A program made the translations under genes and the position numbers. From Hippopus hippopus (Eukaryota > Mollusca > Bivalvia > Cardiida > Cardiidae): DNA of 64,000 bases. The notes under the pieces are model-generated. The model was given only the letters and a program-made list of their open reading frames with translations. It was not told the origin of the DNA and made no database searches. Numbering within the stretch: the stretch's first letter is position 1; each line of letters starts with the position of its first letter. Location of the stretch: the NCBI GenBank assembly GCA_946811185.2, contig OX328108.1, positions 32,672,493 through 32,736,492 of the forward strand, in the 5' to 3' direction. Below are positions 1-12,700 of this stretch, piece by piece.

Positions 1-1148
1 TTTTTTGCACTTGTCCCTGCAATGGTTCAATTATGTAGTATAACTCAAATTCACAGACGTGGCTCAAAACTTCAAAAAGGAATCTAGATCTATATGTAAA
101 TGAATAAAACTTAACATAATCACTGACAAAATTCAAAATCTCATCACACTTTAACTGTAACTTTCAACATTAAATGAGACTTGAAGTCCACTTTTTAGAT
201 TGTACTTATTCACACCTGCCTTTTTTGACTGAATAGAAATAGACCCAAGGATGTGAGTTTGCATATTACATGTAGGTCTCTTATGTTTTATGTGATACTC
301 ATAAAATGAACTTGAAATTATGAAGTACATATATTAGTCCATTTTTATAGTTAAGTTTATATATTTATATATAGCGGTGAAAGGACATAATCTTGTTCAT
401 TTATTTAGAAAGGTTCTGTAAGACTGTGGCTGATTGGTGAAGGTGTAGGACGGTTATTCCGTATTTTATCCTCACCTAGTTGCCAGGATTTTGTAGGAGT
501 GCCTATGGACAAGACACTGAGGAGAACCAGCCAAGCCCTAGTAAAACCCAAGCGGTACACAAATAATTGAGTTATTGTCACTGTAGGACTGAAACAGTGT
601 TGAAACTAATGTAACCACCAGAAATCATCCAAACGTCAAATTACTCTTGAAGGTAGTTACAATCAATTTCATGTTTTGTGGCAGTGCATGAGTTAACCTT
701 ACTTTTCTATTGTGAAATCATTATTTTCTTGACTTGTGTCTTTATAATGATACAAAGTGAATTTTCATTTATGTAACAGAAGGAAGGTGTATTCAATATT
801 CATGAATTACACATGGCCTAAATCTTAGAAAATACTGAACACACTATTTAGTTTTCACCTTTCAGACTATTACATAATATCTTTTAGTTCAGAAGTAAAA
901 CCAAGAATATTCTTTTCGAAAGAAAGAAGAAATCATTCTATCTGAACAATCAAATTGTTGTTTCTAGTTTGATTTTGTATTTCATTTTGAAATTAATAGT
1001 TTCAAGTTGTGTAGTAATTGGGAAGAACCCTTGAAGGGATTCCTAGGTGTTAAAGTCATGGAAAGGACAATGTGCTTTCAGTAAGAAATTACATATAAAA
1101 TGCCATTGTTTCTATTTCCCTGAGAGGACTCCAGTGTTTTGGTTTTTT

Positions 1149-1367
1149 TTAACTCTTTACCACACAACAAAATTTTAGACTTGTCCAAATGGAAAGCACT
1201 TGCTGATAACAGAATCGATGTGACTGACTTTTATTTTTGGAAGGTCAGAAGACATAGTGGGAAAAGGAAAATGCTGATTACCAGCATTTTCTCTTATTCC
1301 CAAATTCTTTTTAAGAGCTTTCTTCCTCAGGGTAGTTAAAAGTCGGGATTGTTTGGTAAAGGGTTAA
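1149..1367. repeat. MITE family A copy (TTAACCCTTTACC termini)
   Basis: About 220 bp with inverted ends, ttaactctttaccacacaa on the left and ggtaaagggttaa on the right. A central palindrome reads roughly gggaaaaggaaaatgctg / cagcattttctc. The same structure recurs near 14.2, 32.1, 47.6, 51.3, 58.7, 59.4, 59.8, 61.4, 62.7 and 63.7 kb. It has no coding capacity, consistent with a non-autonomous DNA transposon. Confidence 0.8.
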
Positions 1368-2568
1368 ACTAAACCATACTAGTTTCAAAACAATACATGC
1401 TTTATACTTCAGAATGAGGACAGTTTGTTTGCTTTGTAGCGAGAGTAGATTAAAATCATACCACTTAACATAGTAAAATTGTTTGCAGTATATATGACTA
1501 TATACACTATATAGAAGTAAGAAAGTGTTGTGTTTATAGTCCGACTACATTTGTAAAATGCAGTTTTAAAAATCAAGACCTTGATATCTGAGTACAGAAG
1601 TTTCAATATATTAAAAGAGTCTTGCATAATGATGAATAATAACGATTTTAGAAATGCTTAAAATGCTATGGTAAAGAAAAATATAGTCATCATGTTTAGT
1701 GTATCTATTTAAGCTCACATGCTTACAAAACCCAGGGTAAGCTGTTAATATTTTCAATCTGACTTAAAGCATAAAACCCTTGATTTTTGGTATAGCTAAA
1801 TAAAGCTCAGCCAATTGGATAAGTTGTTTCAAAAGTTTTTCTTAACATCCTTCAAAATTGGATAATATAGCCACACTTACCTACTTAAGTTAAAACACAT
1901 TATATCCTTTATGGTGTTATGGAATGGGGAAAAATGACTTTAGTAAGAACAAGTTGGCTTCTTTACAGAAGAAGCCAGGAGAGGTCAGCATCAATGTTTT
2001 CAAATAGTTTATTAGCTTTTAATTTAATTACATTTTGGTACATGTAAACAAACAAGTAAAAAAGCCGCCGCGTCGAAACCTCTTATGCTTTGCATGACGG
2101 TCATTTGACCTTCTTTCCGCTTTTTCAAGTCGCATGATCTTGTCCAGCGGTCTTCTTTCTCTTTTTTAACGAAATTCTTCTTATTTATTCTTCTGCTTAT
2201 ATTTATTTGCTTAATGAAATTTTTTAATTATTTGAGAGGTCATTTGCAACCTTGGCAAATTAATATAACAAATCTTTTCTGAAATTCGTCATATAAAAAT
2301 AAACCACGTCTATTTCCTGTTTCGGTTTTTTGATTTCGCTTTATTTACAAAACCATGACGAAACAGACTGTATATCAGAACAATTTCGCAAGAAAAATGG
2401 ATTTAGACAGCAAATTCTGTGGCAGTCTGCCTTTTAAACTCACCACTGTTGGAGAGGTCTGATGACCTCTCCAATGAAAAAAATAAAAAATCTGTTTATC
2501 TACCAATGTTTTCAAAAACTTAAGAGCTACATTTTGTGAGGCTGACAGAAATGTAAGATAAAGATTAG

Positions 2569-2795
2569 TTGAATGGTGTTTAATGTTGCTTTCAATATTA
2601 TTTCAGTCATATAACTGCTACAGCTAGCTTTTTTATGTATGTCTGGGTTTCTGCAGTACTAGGCTAGGGCTCTGAAGAGTCTTGCCTAAGGACACTCCCA
2701 CAGAAAAATATGGTGCTTCCAGTGAGGCTTGAACCTAGGCCATCAGGAAGCAAGTTCTAAACTTTACTGGTGAGTCATGCAGGACTCCAGATCCA
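2569..2795 (-). mobile_element. Decayed tRNA-derived SINE
   Basis: Read on the minus strand, the 3' end is a diverged form of the tail seen in the main SINE family (gtgtttaatgttgctttcaa for gtgtttaacgccgttttcaa on the plus strand). The other end holds a B-box-like complement (gcttgaacctaggcc). The interior differs from the main family, so this is probably a separate, older family. Confidence 0.5.
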
Positions 2796-4250
2796 CATTT
2801 AATCTTTGTAAGATTGTTCACCATCTATGCATAAGTTACTTTTTGTTTTTTAATTATAAATGGTAATCAAATGGATGCTATTTCGTTATTTCCCCATATG
2901 ACAAGTTTAAGGCTCTTTAAATGTATCTGCAGACAACAATTCAGAAGCTGATACAAATGAGCTGAAGTTAACTCATATGATTGAAAACACTGTGGGAATA
3001 GGAGAAAATACTGTTTACCAGAATTTTGTCCTTGTCCCATGATGGTTTCAAATACTAGCATAAAAAAAAACATCAAATTGTTGGATCAAATTACTACTCT
3101 AATAAGCAGTAAAATAACAGTTGCTGCGCGGTGCACTTGGTAGAACAACTTTGACTCCCATTGCCCTTGCTTACTCTACTTATTACTTACATATTTATAC
3201 ACGTATTACATATGATAAAAAAAAAAATAATTTTCATTACATCAAATCATAGCTTAAAACTGTTCAACAAATCCGCTTTTCAGGACTTTTAGTCCTTTGA
3301 TTACACAATGCATATATTACGGGATAAACCGGTCATTCCGATGTAAATATCCTGAAGCTGTTTGAATACTTAATTTCCCACGTTCAATAACAGTATACAG
3401 TGAATATAAAACAATGAGTATAGAATTTCCTTTAAAACATCGAAAAATGTATCCTACATGCATGGTCGTGTTCTCTACAGTTCTGTTCTATTGCGGAGGA
3501 ATACAATGCGCAGAAGAAAACGGAGGTAAAATAAATTTTGCTTCTCAAGCATGTCTTCAAAAATAAAGTAGAATTTCTTTATTCTAAATATAAGTGAGAC
3601 GATAGAATAAGCTTTACGAATGAGTGAAAGTTGACTTAAAAATTCAGTGTGCATTTTACTAAGATACGAGTATGGAGGCATTTGTTAGAATAAGTTTAAG
3701 TTTACCTTTTATTTCAAATGTTTTGATTAGCTTGCGGTATATATAAAAAATTTCTCAATTGCACTCACGATCAGTTTATAGAATTAAAGAAAAAAAAAAG
3801 ACATGAAATAATCTGGGAAGAGAATGAAAAAATACGAAAATAGAGAACAAAAAGGATGGCTTTGATTAAATGTTTTATTGCATATAAATAATTTGTAACA
3901 AATAATGTACTTTTTTTCTTAAAGATATTTTCTTTCCTTCGTGTGTTGAAAAATAGACATAAATAATCTGTAATGGTAATAAACGATTGTGAAAATAAAG
4001 AGGGAAAAAAAGAATTTTATTTGAAGTTGTATTGTTTTTAAGTTGTGATCAGCAATTTTCTCTTTTCCCCATGATGATAATTGTACATATTGTTTTCTTC
4101 GAAATGTTTTTTGCAATTTTGTCGTCGTCGTTGTCGTCATGGTCAGCGGCGTCGTTGTTGTTGTACACCCCTTTTTGTTTACACAAAGCCATCCTGGGCA
4201 AATAGTAGCCTTTTCGTGTTCGATCCAGGCGAGATTACAGATGGTACGAA

Positions 4251-4649
4251 TTACGGAATACCGTTAGGGCCATCGCCTATGAATTTGTTGATTTTAAACG
4301 CGATGATAGATAGTACGATGGTGATAACGCGATAGTACGATGACGATAAAGCGATAGTACGATGGCGATAACGCGATAGTACGATGGCGATAACGCGATA
4401 GTACGATGGCGATAACGCGATAGTACAATGGCGATAACGCGATAGTGCGATGGTGATAACGCGATAGTGCGATGGTGATAAAGCGATGGTACGATGATGA
4501 AAACACGATATTATATCGCACTATCATCATCGTACTATCACGTTATCACCATCGTAGTATCGTGATTTCGCGTTATCACCATCGTAATATCGAGCATCGC
4601 GTTTAAAATCAACAAGTTCATAGGCGATGGCCCTAACGGTATTCTGTAA
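4251..4649. mobile_element. Foldback element with internal 22-bp minisatellite
   Basis: Two near-perfect 55-bp inverted arms (4251-4305 and 4595-4649) carry the shared core ccgttagggccatcgcctat. Between them lie about eight copies of a 22-bp unit (gatagtacgatggcgataac plus two bases) from roughly 4310 to 4500. The array is followed by inverted, degenerate copies of the same unit, so the whole element can fold on itself. There is no coding capacity. Non-autonomous foldback or MITE-like transposon. Confidence 0.8.
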
Positions 4650-4945
4650 CGAACAGGCTTCCATATTAAAAGATTTATCTGGCGAAGCTGACTACTCTGG
4701 CTTTTTAACTACTTCTTAGTATTGATATACCCGAATAAATAACAAAAAATTTGCGATAGGTAAAAACTGTTGACATTGTTTATTCGGCGGCAGCCTGCTG
4801 GTCCATTTGCGGGTAAATTCGTTACCCCAATATACAAGCGCTGTTACTGCTAATAGATAGTACGGGGCGCTCAAGCCATAGCAAAGGAATATAGCAGGAA
4901 ATGATCCTTTTCTTGTACCAGTTTGTAATGCAGTATTGTTTAAGA

Positions 4946-5975
4946 AATAATCTTCTTTCTATCCTGGTTTATCGTTCACAGTTGTGAGTTATAAGGCACA
5001 ATAAATAATCCACGAGGGCGATAGCCCGAGTGGTTTATTCATTGCGCCTCATAACTCACAACGTGGTTTATTATAGGGTTAATTCACGTTTTTGAGGTCG
5101 TTAACATTCGCAGAGGCCTGAAAAATGCTTTAACGCCCGAGTGCGAAGCACGAGGGTGTTAAAATATTTTGAGGGCATCTGCGAATGTTAACGACCGAAA
5201 AAAACGTGAATTAATGCTATTATTGCATAAAGTAAAGGTATCTTAGCAATAATTTGCGAAGATAGCAAAAATATTTCCATAGAAATGCAAATAAGCGAAC
5301 TTCAAATGTACTGTACCTAAATGGGTCAAAACCGGAAGTCGGCGAAGAAGTTTTTGTTACGAGCTGTGAAGGGCCGTTAGTCCTATATGCCAGTTTTGAT
5401 TCTCTCGGTGTAAATTCACTTCTAATGATTTTTAATGCAAAGTGGACTTAGGTGGGATAAACTTGCACACGTTTGGACGATTACAACTGGGATGAATGAG
5501 TGGATATGAATGTCTGTAACTGAAAGACGTCAGAGGGTTCGATCTACATCAAGCGAGGGAATTACCGATCACGTTAAAAAGTGGGTGGGATGTAACTGGT
5601 TTAGAGTACATTTTACGGGTGATTTTTTGTTCAGATCTCGATTAAACTGAGATCCTGTGCAAAATTTTGTTTGTGGTGTACTAATATCATCAAAGACATG
5701 CCATGAAAAGGATCTAATATGGTACAAGTTCCAACAGTTTGATGGTCGGAGTCTAGGGAAAATCTGACAAGAACAAACGTTGTTTACAAGGTTGGCCCGA
5801 ATCGAGCATATTGATAGTACATAGCAGGGCGTTAACGGCGCGTGAATTTACTGATTAATACACGTTTTCTCCCGTTAACGCCCGGTTTTTACCCGTTAAT
5901 ACATACTTATAACGGCCCGAAAAGGCACATTTTATGCAATAATGAACGATAAACCACGATAGAAAGAAGATTATT
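4946..5975. mobile_element. TIR element with nested palindromes
   Basis: Inverted ends of about 33 bp: aataatcttctttctatc at 4946-4978, mirrored at 5943-5975. Inside are two further palindromes. One, around 4985-5060, is centred on gagggcgatagcccgag. The other, around 5080-5210, has arms ttcgcagatgcc/ggcctctgcgaa and ttaattcacg/cgtgaattaa. Similarity to the copy at 8674-8840 continues past the right end to about 6060. No ORF is convincing. Non-autonomous DNA element, probably nested insertions. Confidence 0.65.
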
Positions 5976-6089
5976 TCGATTCTAACATGACCAACTCTTA
6001 ATCAAAGGAAAACAAGTTCATACTTAGAGTGAAAACGCGGATGCAGATTATATTCCATTGAATAACTTACTTACTTACTTTATACAGAA

Positions 6090-6117
6090 TGACGTCACTC
6101 TACATAGAATGACGTCA
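6090..6117. promoter_or_regulatory. Tandem CRE-like sites
   Basis: Two perfect TGACGTCA octamers (6090-6097 and 6110-6117) sit in a 20-bp direct repeat with a third degenerate copy after them. The octamer is the classical CREB/ATF binding site. They lie about 550 bp before the first recognised EGF exon, so they are probably intronic. Any regulatory role is inference. Confidence 0.35.
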
Positions 6118-6665
6118 CTCTACATAGAATAACGTAGATTTTAACACGCTTTCGTTGCACTGTGTTCATAGAGCCGAATTCACGTGTCATGTTAGAATGA
6201 GTGTTATCCCATGTAGACCTACATTTGTCAGGAATAGCTGCAATTTGCATTTGAACTTTTAATCAGCTTTGCTGTAGAGCTAGCTTACACAGCCATACGG
6301 TTTGATACATGTCTCTGGGTGAAGTGTGGTATGGTTAGTGTTTAGAAGGGTAACCAAGCCATTGCACATTACACAAGCCTTTGTTTTCAGCCACATAATT
6401 ATTTGGAGCAAGTGCCCGTTTTTCAACAATGATTTAGATTAAAATCTAAACTTGAAAATTATATCTTTTTGAAAATTTTACGTTTTAAACGAAATACAAA
6501 AGAATGAGGAAAAGAGACAATTGCTGGAAAGGTTATTTTTCATTATTTCTATTCATATTGAACCACAAAAGAGTTTCAGTTTCATATTCCAGTACCTCAT
6601 ACGCCTTCTATCTTTTTTACACAATAGTTCTTGTTTTATACCTGACCCATTTCTTTATTTATCAG

Positions 6666-6788
6666 ATGTGAACATGTGCCTGGTAAACAATGGTGGATGT
6701 TCCGATATTTGCAGCAACGTTAATGGGACTCCAGTTTGTTCGTGTTTAGATGGGTACTCTATCGGCGTGGATGGAAATCGTTGTGTGG
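6666..6788 (+). CDS. EGF1 exon
   Basis: A 123-nt exon after tttatttatcag and before ggttagt, phase 1-1. Six cysteines with the NNGGC spacing. The calcium motif is atypical: DVNMC replaces DxDEC. The hydroxylation motif ends in Pro instead of Tyr/Phe ([10 protein letters not shown]), so calcium binding and hydroxylation may be weak in this repeat. Confidence 0.85.
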
Positions 6789-9700
6789 GTTAGTTTGTTT
6801 GTCCGTCTGTGTGCTCTGTCCGAGATGATGCACATATACCTAAACGTCAATACTGAGTAATTTGTATATATACGAGTTACACAATATCCCTGTAATTATT
6901 ATGTTAATTACATGTCCATGAACATTTGAATTAGTTTTCAAGGGTGTCAGTTTATCATCTCGGATAGTAAACCTATCCAACCCTTCCAAGACCTTGTCAA
7001 CGGTACTATGATTTCTTTATGGGTATGGTGTTTAATGCCGTCCTTAACATTATTTTCAGTAATATCGCGGCGGCTATTATATCTTTCCATGTTTGTACGT
7101 AGTTTCATTTACCAGTACTGGTAAAATATTCTTCCCTTGTCAATGACTGCTTTCCTACATAAATATCGTTGAAATAATGACCAGCTGTGAGAGAGGAATG
7201 AATCCTGTCGTAAATACTATCAATGATACGCGGAAAGAATTTGAAAGTCTGTGAAAACATTTGGCCAAAATAGAGGAAATCGTGACAAAGCACCTGTATA
7301 AGAGTTCTTATGTCTTGAAGATGTCTTGTGAAAGCATGTTGAAAAAAAAAAAAGAGATGAGCCACCTATTTACAACTTCTTCTGTCTTGCAGATGACATG
7401 TGAAAGCATGTGTCAAAGAGAGAAATTGCTCGAGCCACCCGTATACGGGCTTCATATTTCCTAAGGTGACGTGTGAAAGCATGTGTCAAGAGAAGAAATT
7501 GCTCGTCACGAGCCACCAGTATACGACTTTTTTTTTCTTAAAGGTGACATGTGCAAGCATGTGGCAAAACGAGAAATTGCTCGCCACGAGCCACCAGTAT
7601 ACGACTTATTTTTTCTCAAAGGTGACATGTGCAAGCATGTGGCAAAACGAGAAATTGCTTGCCACGAGCAGTTCTTCTTTTTGCCATATGCTTTCACATG
7701 TTTCGATCTCAATAACAATTATAACTCGAATTTGCTTTTGTTTCCTTTATCAGGTCTAAAGTATTGTTGTTCACAATTTTGGTGACTTATGCATTATAGA
7801 TGAAAACCACGTGATGCCTGATAATTAACATTTTACTAATTACTATGGCCGAGGTTTGTGGACACATGTAGATGGAAGTTACTGGTAACTTAATCACTTT
7901 ATTAGTGTAATAAACGAGATTACCCAGACAAGGTCAATCGTGATTTAGTGGCAAAGGCGTTGAGGTTTTTTTTGCAAGGCATTCAAGTTTAAATCTCTGC
8001 TGGGTGCGCTGGCAGCAGTAGAACTTTTCTAAAGCAAGGTATCGCTCTAGCCTTTGCCTAGCACTATTGAACAATTAGGGACCACATAGTTTTTACTTAA
8101 ACAACCCCATCGGGAGGTCACTTTTCATACACCAACATTTCTGAATTAGATTCGAAACGTAAGTTCTAAGACGTCTCAGCCAGTCAGATGTGTTTCTTTT
8201 TTTTTCCTTAGAATAAGAATTATATTTAGAATGGTCGGTGAATGCGATCTTTGATTTCAGATGACGACGAATGCATTACCAATAGAGGCAACTGCTCTCA
8301 AATCTGTTTGAACACCATCGGAAGCTACAAATGTTTGTGCTATAACGGCTTTGAGATTGATGAGGAAAGTTGCAAAGGTAAAAGATCAGCAATACTAAAA
8401 ATGATCGTCAGCCCCATGTTGTCTCTTCCATTTCAAGCTCGAGATAATGTTACCGTCGATGTTTTGTCTTCATCAATATTCATAACCTGCATTTGCTTAA
8501 CCAATCAAAACTCATGTTTAAAAAAAAGAACACGCTTCAACATGGAGTCTAGCCACGACGTCAAATTTGGGATTTTGTTACTATAATTAGACAGGAAAAT
8601 AGATACTTTTATACGAATGATTCGTTTGTAATTCAAAATAAACAGAGGGGACGTAGGCCATAATATTGAAGAGATAATCTTCTTTCTATCGTGGTATATC
8701 GTTAAATAAATTTCGGTTTTGAATTATGAGGCACAATAAGTAATCCACAAGGGTAATAGCCCGAGCGGTTTATTCTTTGCGCCTCATAACTCACAACCGT
8801 AGTTTACTGAACAATAAACTTCGATAGAAAGAAGAATATTTCGATTCTAACATGAACAACCATATTAAAGGAATATAAGTTCATACAAGTTTAGTATACG
8901 AAAGCGGATGCCGATTAATTCCCTTGAATAAACCATGACTGTTCCATTTAACTAACCAAAACAAAACCCCACTGCCCAGTCGCTAAATAGAAAAAAAATC
9001 AAAATCTCAATAAAACCTTAGGAATCAAACACAACAACAACAACAACAAAAAAAAAAAAACCGCACAGTTTTACTATTTTCTTTTCTCCCCTTCAAACGG
9101 CAAAGAAGAATGAATGTATCGTCAAGCATTAGTGCTGCAGTCACTTCAAATGTTTTGAGTATTACCTCATCCACTCTCAATTCCATTTTCAATGCGACAC
9201 CGGCCAATTTTAATGTTAATCTTCAACATGAAAAGACATTTGATTTACACATGTATACTGGAAACATTTCAAATAGTTCCATCAATGTCAATTTTTATCA
9301 AAAAAAGGTAAATATCGGTATATCCTTGAGTTTTTCCTTCCTCCTTGGTCGCGAAGCGGATAATGACGATTTGTTTACGTTAAGTCACAGGTAAAAGACG
9401 CGTTGATTTGTCACGCTTTCGGTTTTTGTCCTACTCCCCTCATCCCGACCCAACCGCTCAAAAAAATCAAAAACAAAAAAGAAACAATATACAGCTCAGA
9501 AATACCTGTGAAAGCTGTGTTTCAATTTATATGTGATCAATGTTTCACAGCATTTTTTGCGTTGACAAGGTTGCACTTGTGATTTTCCTTTCGCAGCTCA
9601 TCAAATATTGCTCGCGGCCCAACGGCCCAGAAATCTTACGTAGGGTTTTGATAACATAATGTCACTTTCGATTTTTCCATTCAATTTAACTACAATGTAC

Positions 9701-12700
9701 ATAGAGGCCACCGGCCTAAAATACACAATACAACGTTGCAAATGTTAACAACAAACATTATTAATTTGGGTATGTAATATGAAAAAGGAAAATCCTAGAT
9801 TCATCTAACTTTCAAGGCAGTAGCATTAGGTGATTGAATTTTCGGTCTTGAATAACCCTTTACCAAACAATCCCTATTTGATAACCAATTTTACGAAGAT
9901 TAGATCCATTCTGGAGTACATGTATAGAGGCCAAGTTGCAAAAATTTGGTTTGTCGCATAAATTAATTTCAAACACCTTATTAAGTTAAATATGTATAAT
10001 TACTTAACATGCACACTTATTTAGACTCGTCCAGTTTTGATAACCAATTTTTATCAGGGTAAGATCTCTTTTGGTGTACGTAGAGGTCACCTGCTGAAAA
10101 ACATAATGGCAAAATGTTAAGATATTGAGTAATAATTCGTGATTAAAAAAGAGTGAAGACATTGGAAATTTTTCGGGTTTGTATACAGCAGATAGTTAAA
10201 TGGTGGGAAGCATCGGGTCGGACATGATCTGATATGAGTTGATATGTTTAGTCTTCACAACTGAACTGTATAAAGTAAGGCGAAATGCGCTAAAAGTGCA
10301 CTTGAAGAGCATAACAGCAATTATTTCATTTAACTTACCCGTACAGATATCATCCGGCTCAAAAAGCTTTATGGTTTTAAATTACGAAAAACTATGCGTC
10401 AACTATGCGACAACTCTTTAGATGTGTCGCACGCCATTTTTTATTTGACCCAGAAATGACAGCTGCTGGCAGTTGCATTGCAGGGACGCTACTCTGAAAA
10501 CTCGGGAACCAGCAAGGAAGTCGACAGCCACACCTCCGCAATCGACCAGTCTGCAAAGGCTGAATATGTAAAGGTGTATCAGATCGTGTCCGAGCTGATG
10601 CTTCGCTTTATTTAACTGTCGGCTCTTTGCAAACGCGGGAGGATTTGGAAAAATCAAACATGACATTTTTTACCAAAACCCTACGGAAGATGTCTATGCC
10701 ATATTGTTTGGTCCCGAAGAAACATTTGATGAGCTGCGATCGGAAAATTGCAAGTGGTACCTTGTCGACGTAAAAATTGCCGTTTAATTAATACCTTTCT
10801 ATAAGGTACATACAAGTGTGTAAAGGAAAAAGAATAAATCTTCGTATTTTACTTTTTTTTTTTTAATCTTTAAAACAATGTCTTACCGTCGTTATTGTAA
10901 AAAAAAAAGGAGCCATATTCGGACAAAAGGGGCTTCAATGCAACTCAATGATGCATTATACCAAACAAACAATAATGGGTCCCTATAAAGTAAGAAACGG
11001 AACCGAAACGATACGCAACGAAACGCAACGAAACGGAACGAAACGCAACGAAACGGAACGGAACAAAACGAGAACGAAACGAAATAGAACGAAACGAAAC
11101 GGAATGGTACAAAATCAAGCAGAAGGAAAACCTTTTTTTTTTCCTTTTGAATTACCTTACTTTTGATCCCAATTACTTTAACAAAGTAAAAATTAAAATT
11201 TGATGGCGGCTGTGCGCACGATGATCGTGTTACTTTTGTAAATCTTGATAATTATAATGAAGACATTTTATTGTACTTTTGAATGAACTTCTATTGTTCA
11301 CTTTGTTATGACATAAATCACCAATAAAATGTTCTTCATGTTTCCGACAGCCATCAGTACCGCTAATACGTCGCAGCCCGGTCGATATTTTTCCTGTTGT
11401 TTCACAAATACTGTGACTAGAAAATCATGTCCAAATACAGCAAAGTCGAGTGCATTTTGTTTCTTGATAATGATTGATTGGTTGATTGTATGGTATTAAA
11501 CGCCGTTTTCAACATCATTTCAGTTATATCACGGCGGCCAGTGCACCTACATGTATCCATGCTTTCCTGGAATTTCTTATACAAGTATTCAACACAATAT
11601 TGTTTCCAAGCCCATGACTGCTTTTCCAAATAACCCTCGCCGAGGCAACGGCCTGCGGTGAAAGAGGAATGAATCCTGCTGCATTGACTATCATCAATCC
11701 TGGAAAAGAAATTGGCAGAGCAGGAAATCGAACCAGCGACCCTCTGTTCTCAAGTCCTTTTCGCTTATGACTGAGCTACCGAGGCTCGACCTTTTGATAA
11801 TACCTACTCCCGGTAATGAAACCAGTAAGAATTCTAATAAGATGAGTCAGAATAATCCATTTTATGGCGTGCGAATTAGAATGCTTATTCGCCCGACACT
11901 GGTCGGATTATTATTTGCCATTTTTAAATGCAACTGGAATGATTAGTTTGGGAAACTCTTTTAAGTCAGATTAAGTGAAGAGGTCAATCTGTTATTGTGC
12001 AGCCGGTCCAAGTTTTCGTCGCTGGCAGAAAAAAAAAAATTCTAAAGTTAGATAAAAAGTAAATAAAAAGAACAAGCGACCTGGTAACTTTTAACCTAAG
12101 TTTGAAATTAATTTTTCTACTTGCGACTAAGAGCAATAAGATGATCATTTCTTTCAGACGAGATTATTTCCTCAGCATATGTACCAATTCATTTTAAGGT
12201 TTCTGGGTACATCAAAAGTTTTGTGCATTTTTACGGGGAAAGCAACCTTCCAGTTTGCTCTATGCTAGTTGAATTTATTTAAAAATAAAGGTTTCTTAAA
12301 AGTACGGAAAGAAAATGTTACTAACAGTAGCCCCAAAAGACTAATTTAAAATAAGTTAATGCTAACTTACAGTCAGATCCTGAGCAAGTTTTGTGTGTCA
12401 TTTATACTACGCATACTGTACATTTATTGGTGATAAGATGTTGGCTTATCTATGAAATTGCGGATGATTTCTTCTAGACTGGATTTATCTCCCTCTGCGT
12501 GTGTATCCATTCACCTAAAGCAAGAAATATCTTCAATAAAGATAAACAGCGTAAGAGATACTTGAATATAAATATTGAAACTATTTAGTGGCTTAATATG
12601 AAATAAAATAATGAAAATTAACCTCAGGAGCAATTGCCTCTTTTTCCGCACTGTTTTTCATTTTAATGGAAAGTAGTACTGGGTAATTGGATAACACTTA

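Larger units (their letters stand above)
1..6665. other. Upstream or intronic region with no recognised exon
   Basis: No exon could be recognised before the first EGF exon. Open frames here are short, AT-biased and unconserved in appearance. The stretch holds a MITE at 1149-1367, a decayed tRNA-SINE at 2569-2795, a foldback element at 4251-4649, a TIR element at 4946-5975 and a short tandem CRE repeat near 6090. The first EGF exon starts with a split codon, so at least one upstream coding exon must exist either here (too short to spot) or left of the window. Confidence 0.6.

Noticed and set aside
6521..6665. Hydrophobic Met-start frame running into EGF1, resembling a signal peptide
   Set aside because: It crosses a clear acceptor (tttatttatcag) that gives EGF1 the same phase as all other EGF exons. 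The hydrophobic residues come from the pyrimidine-rich intron end.
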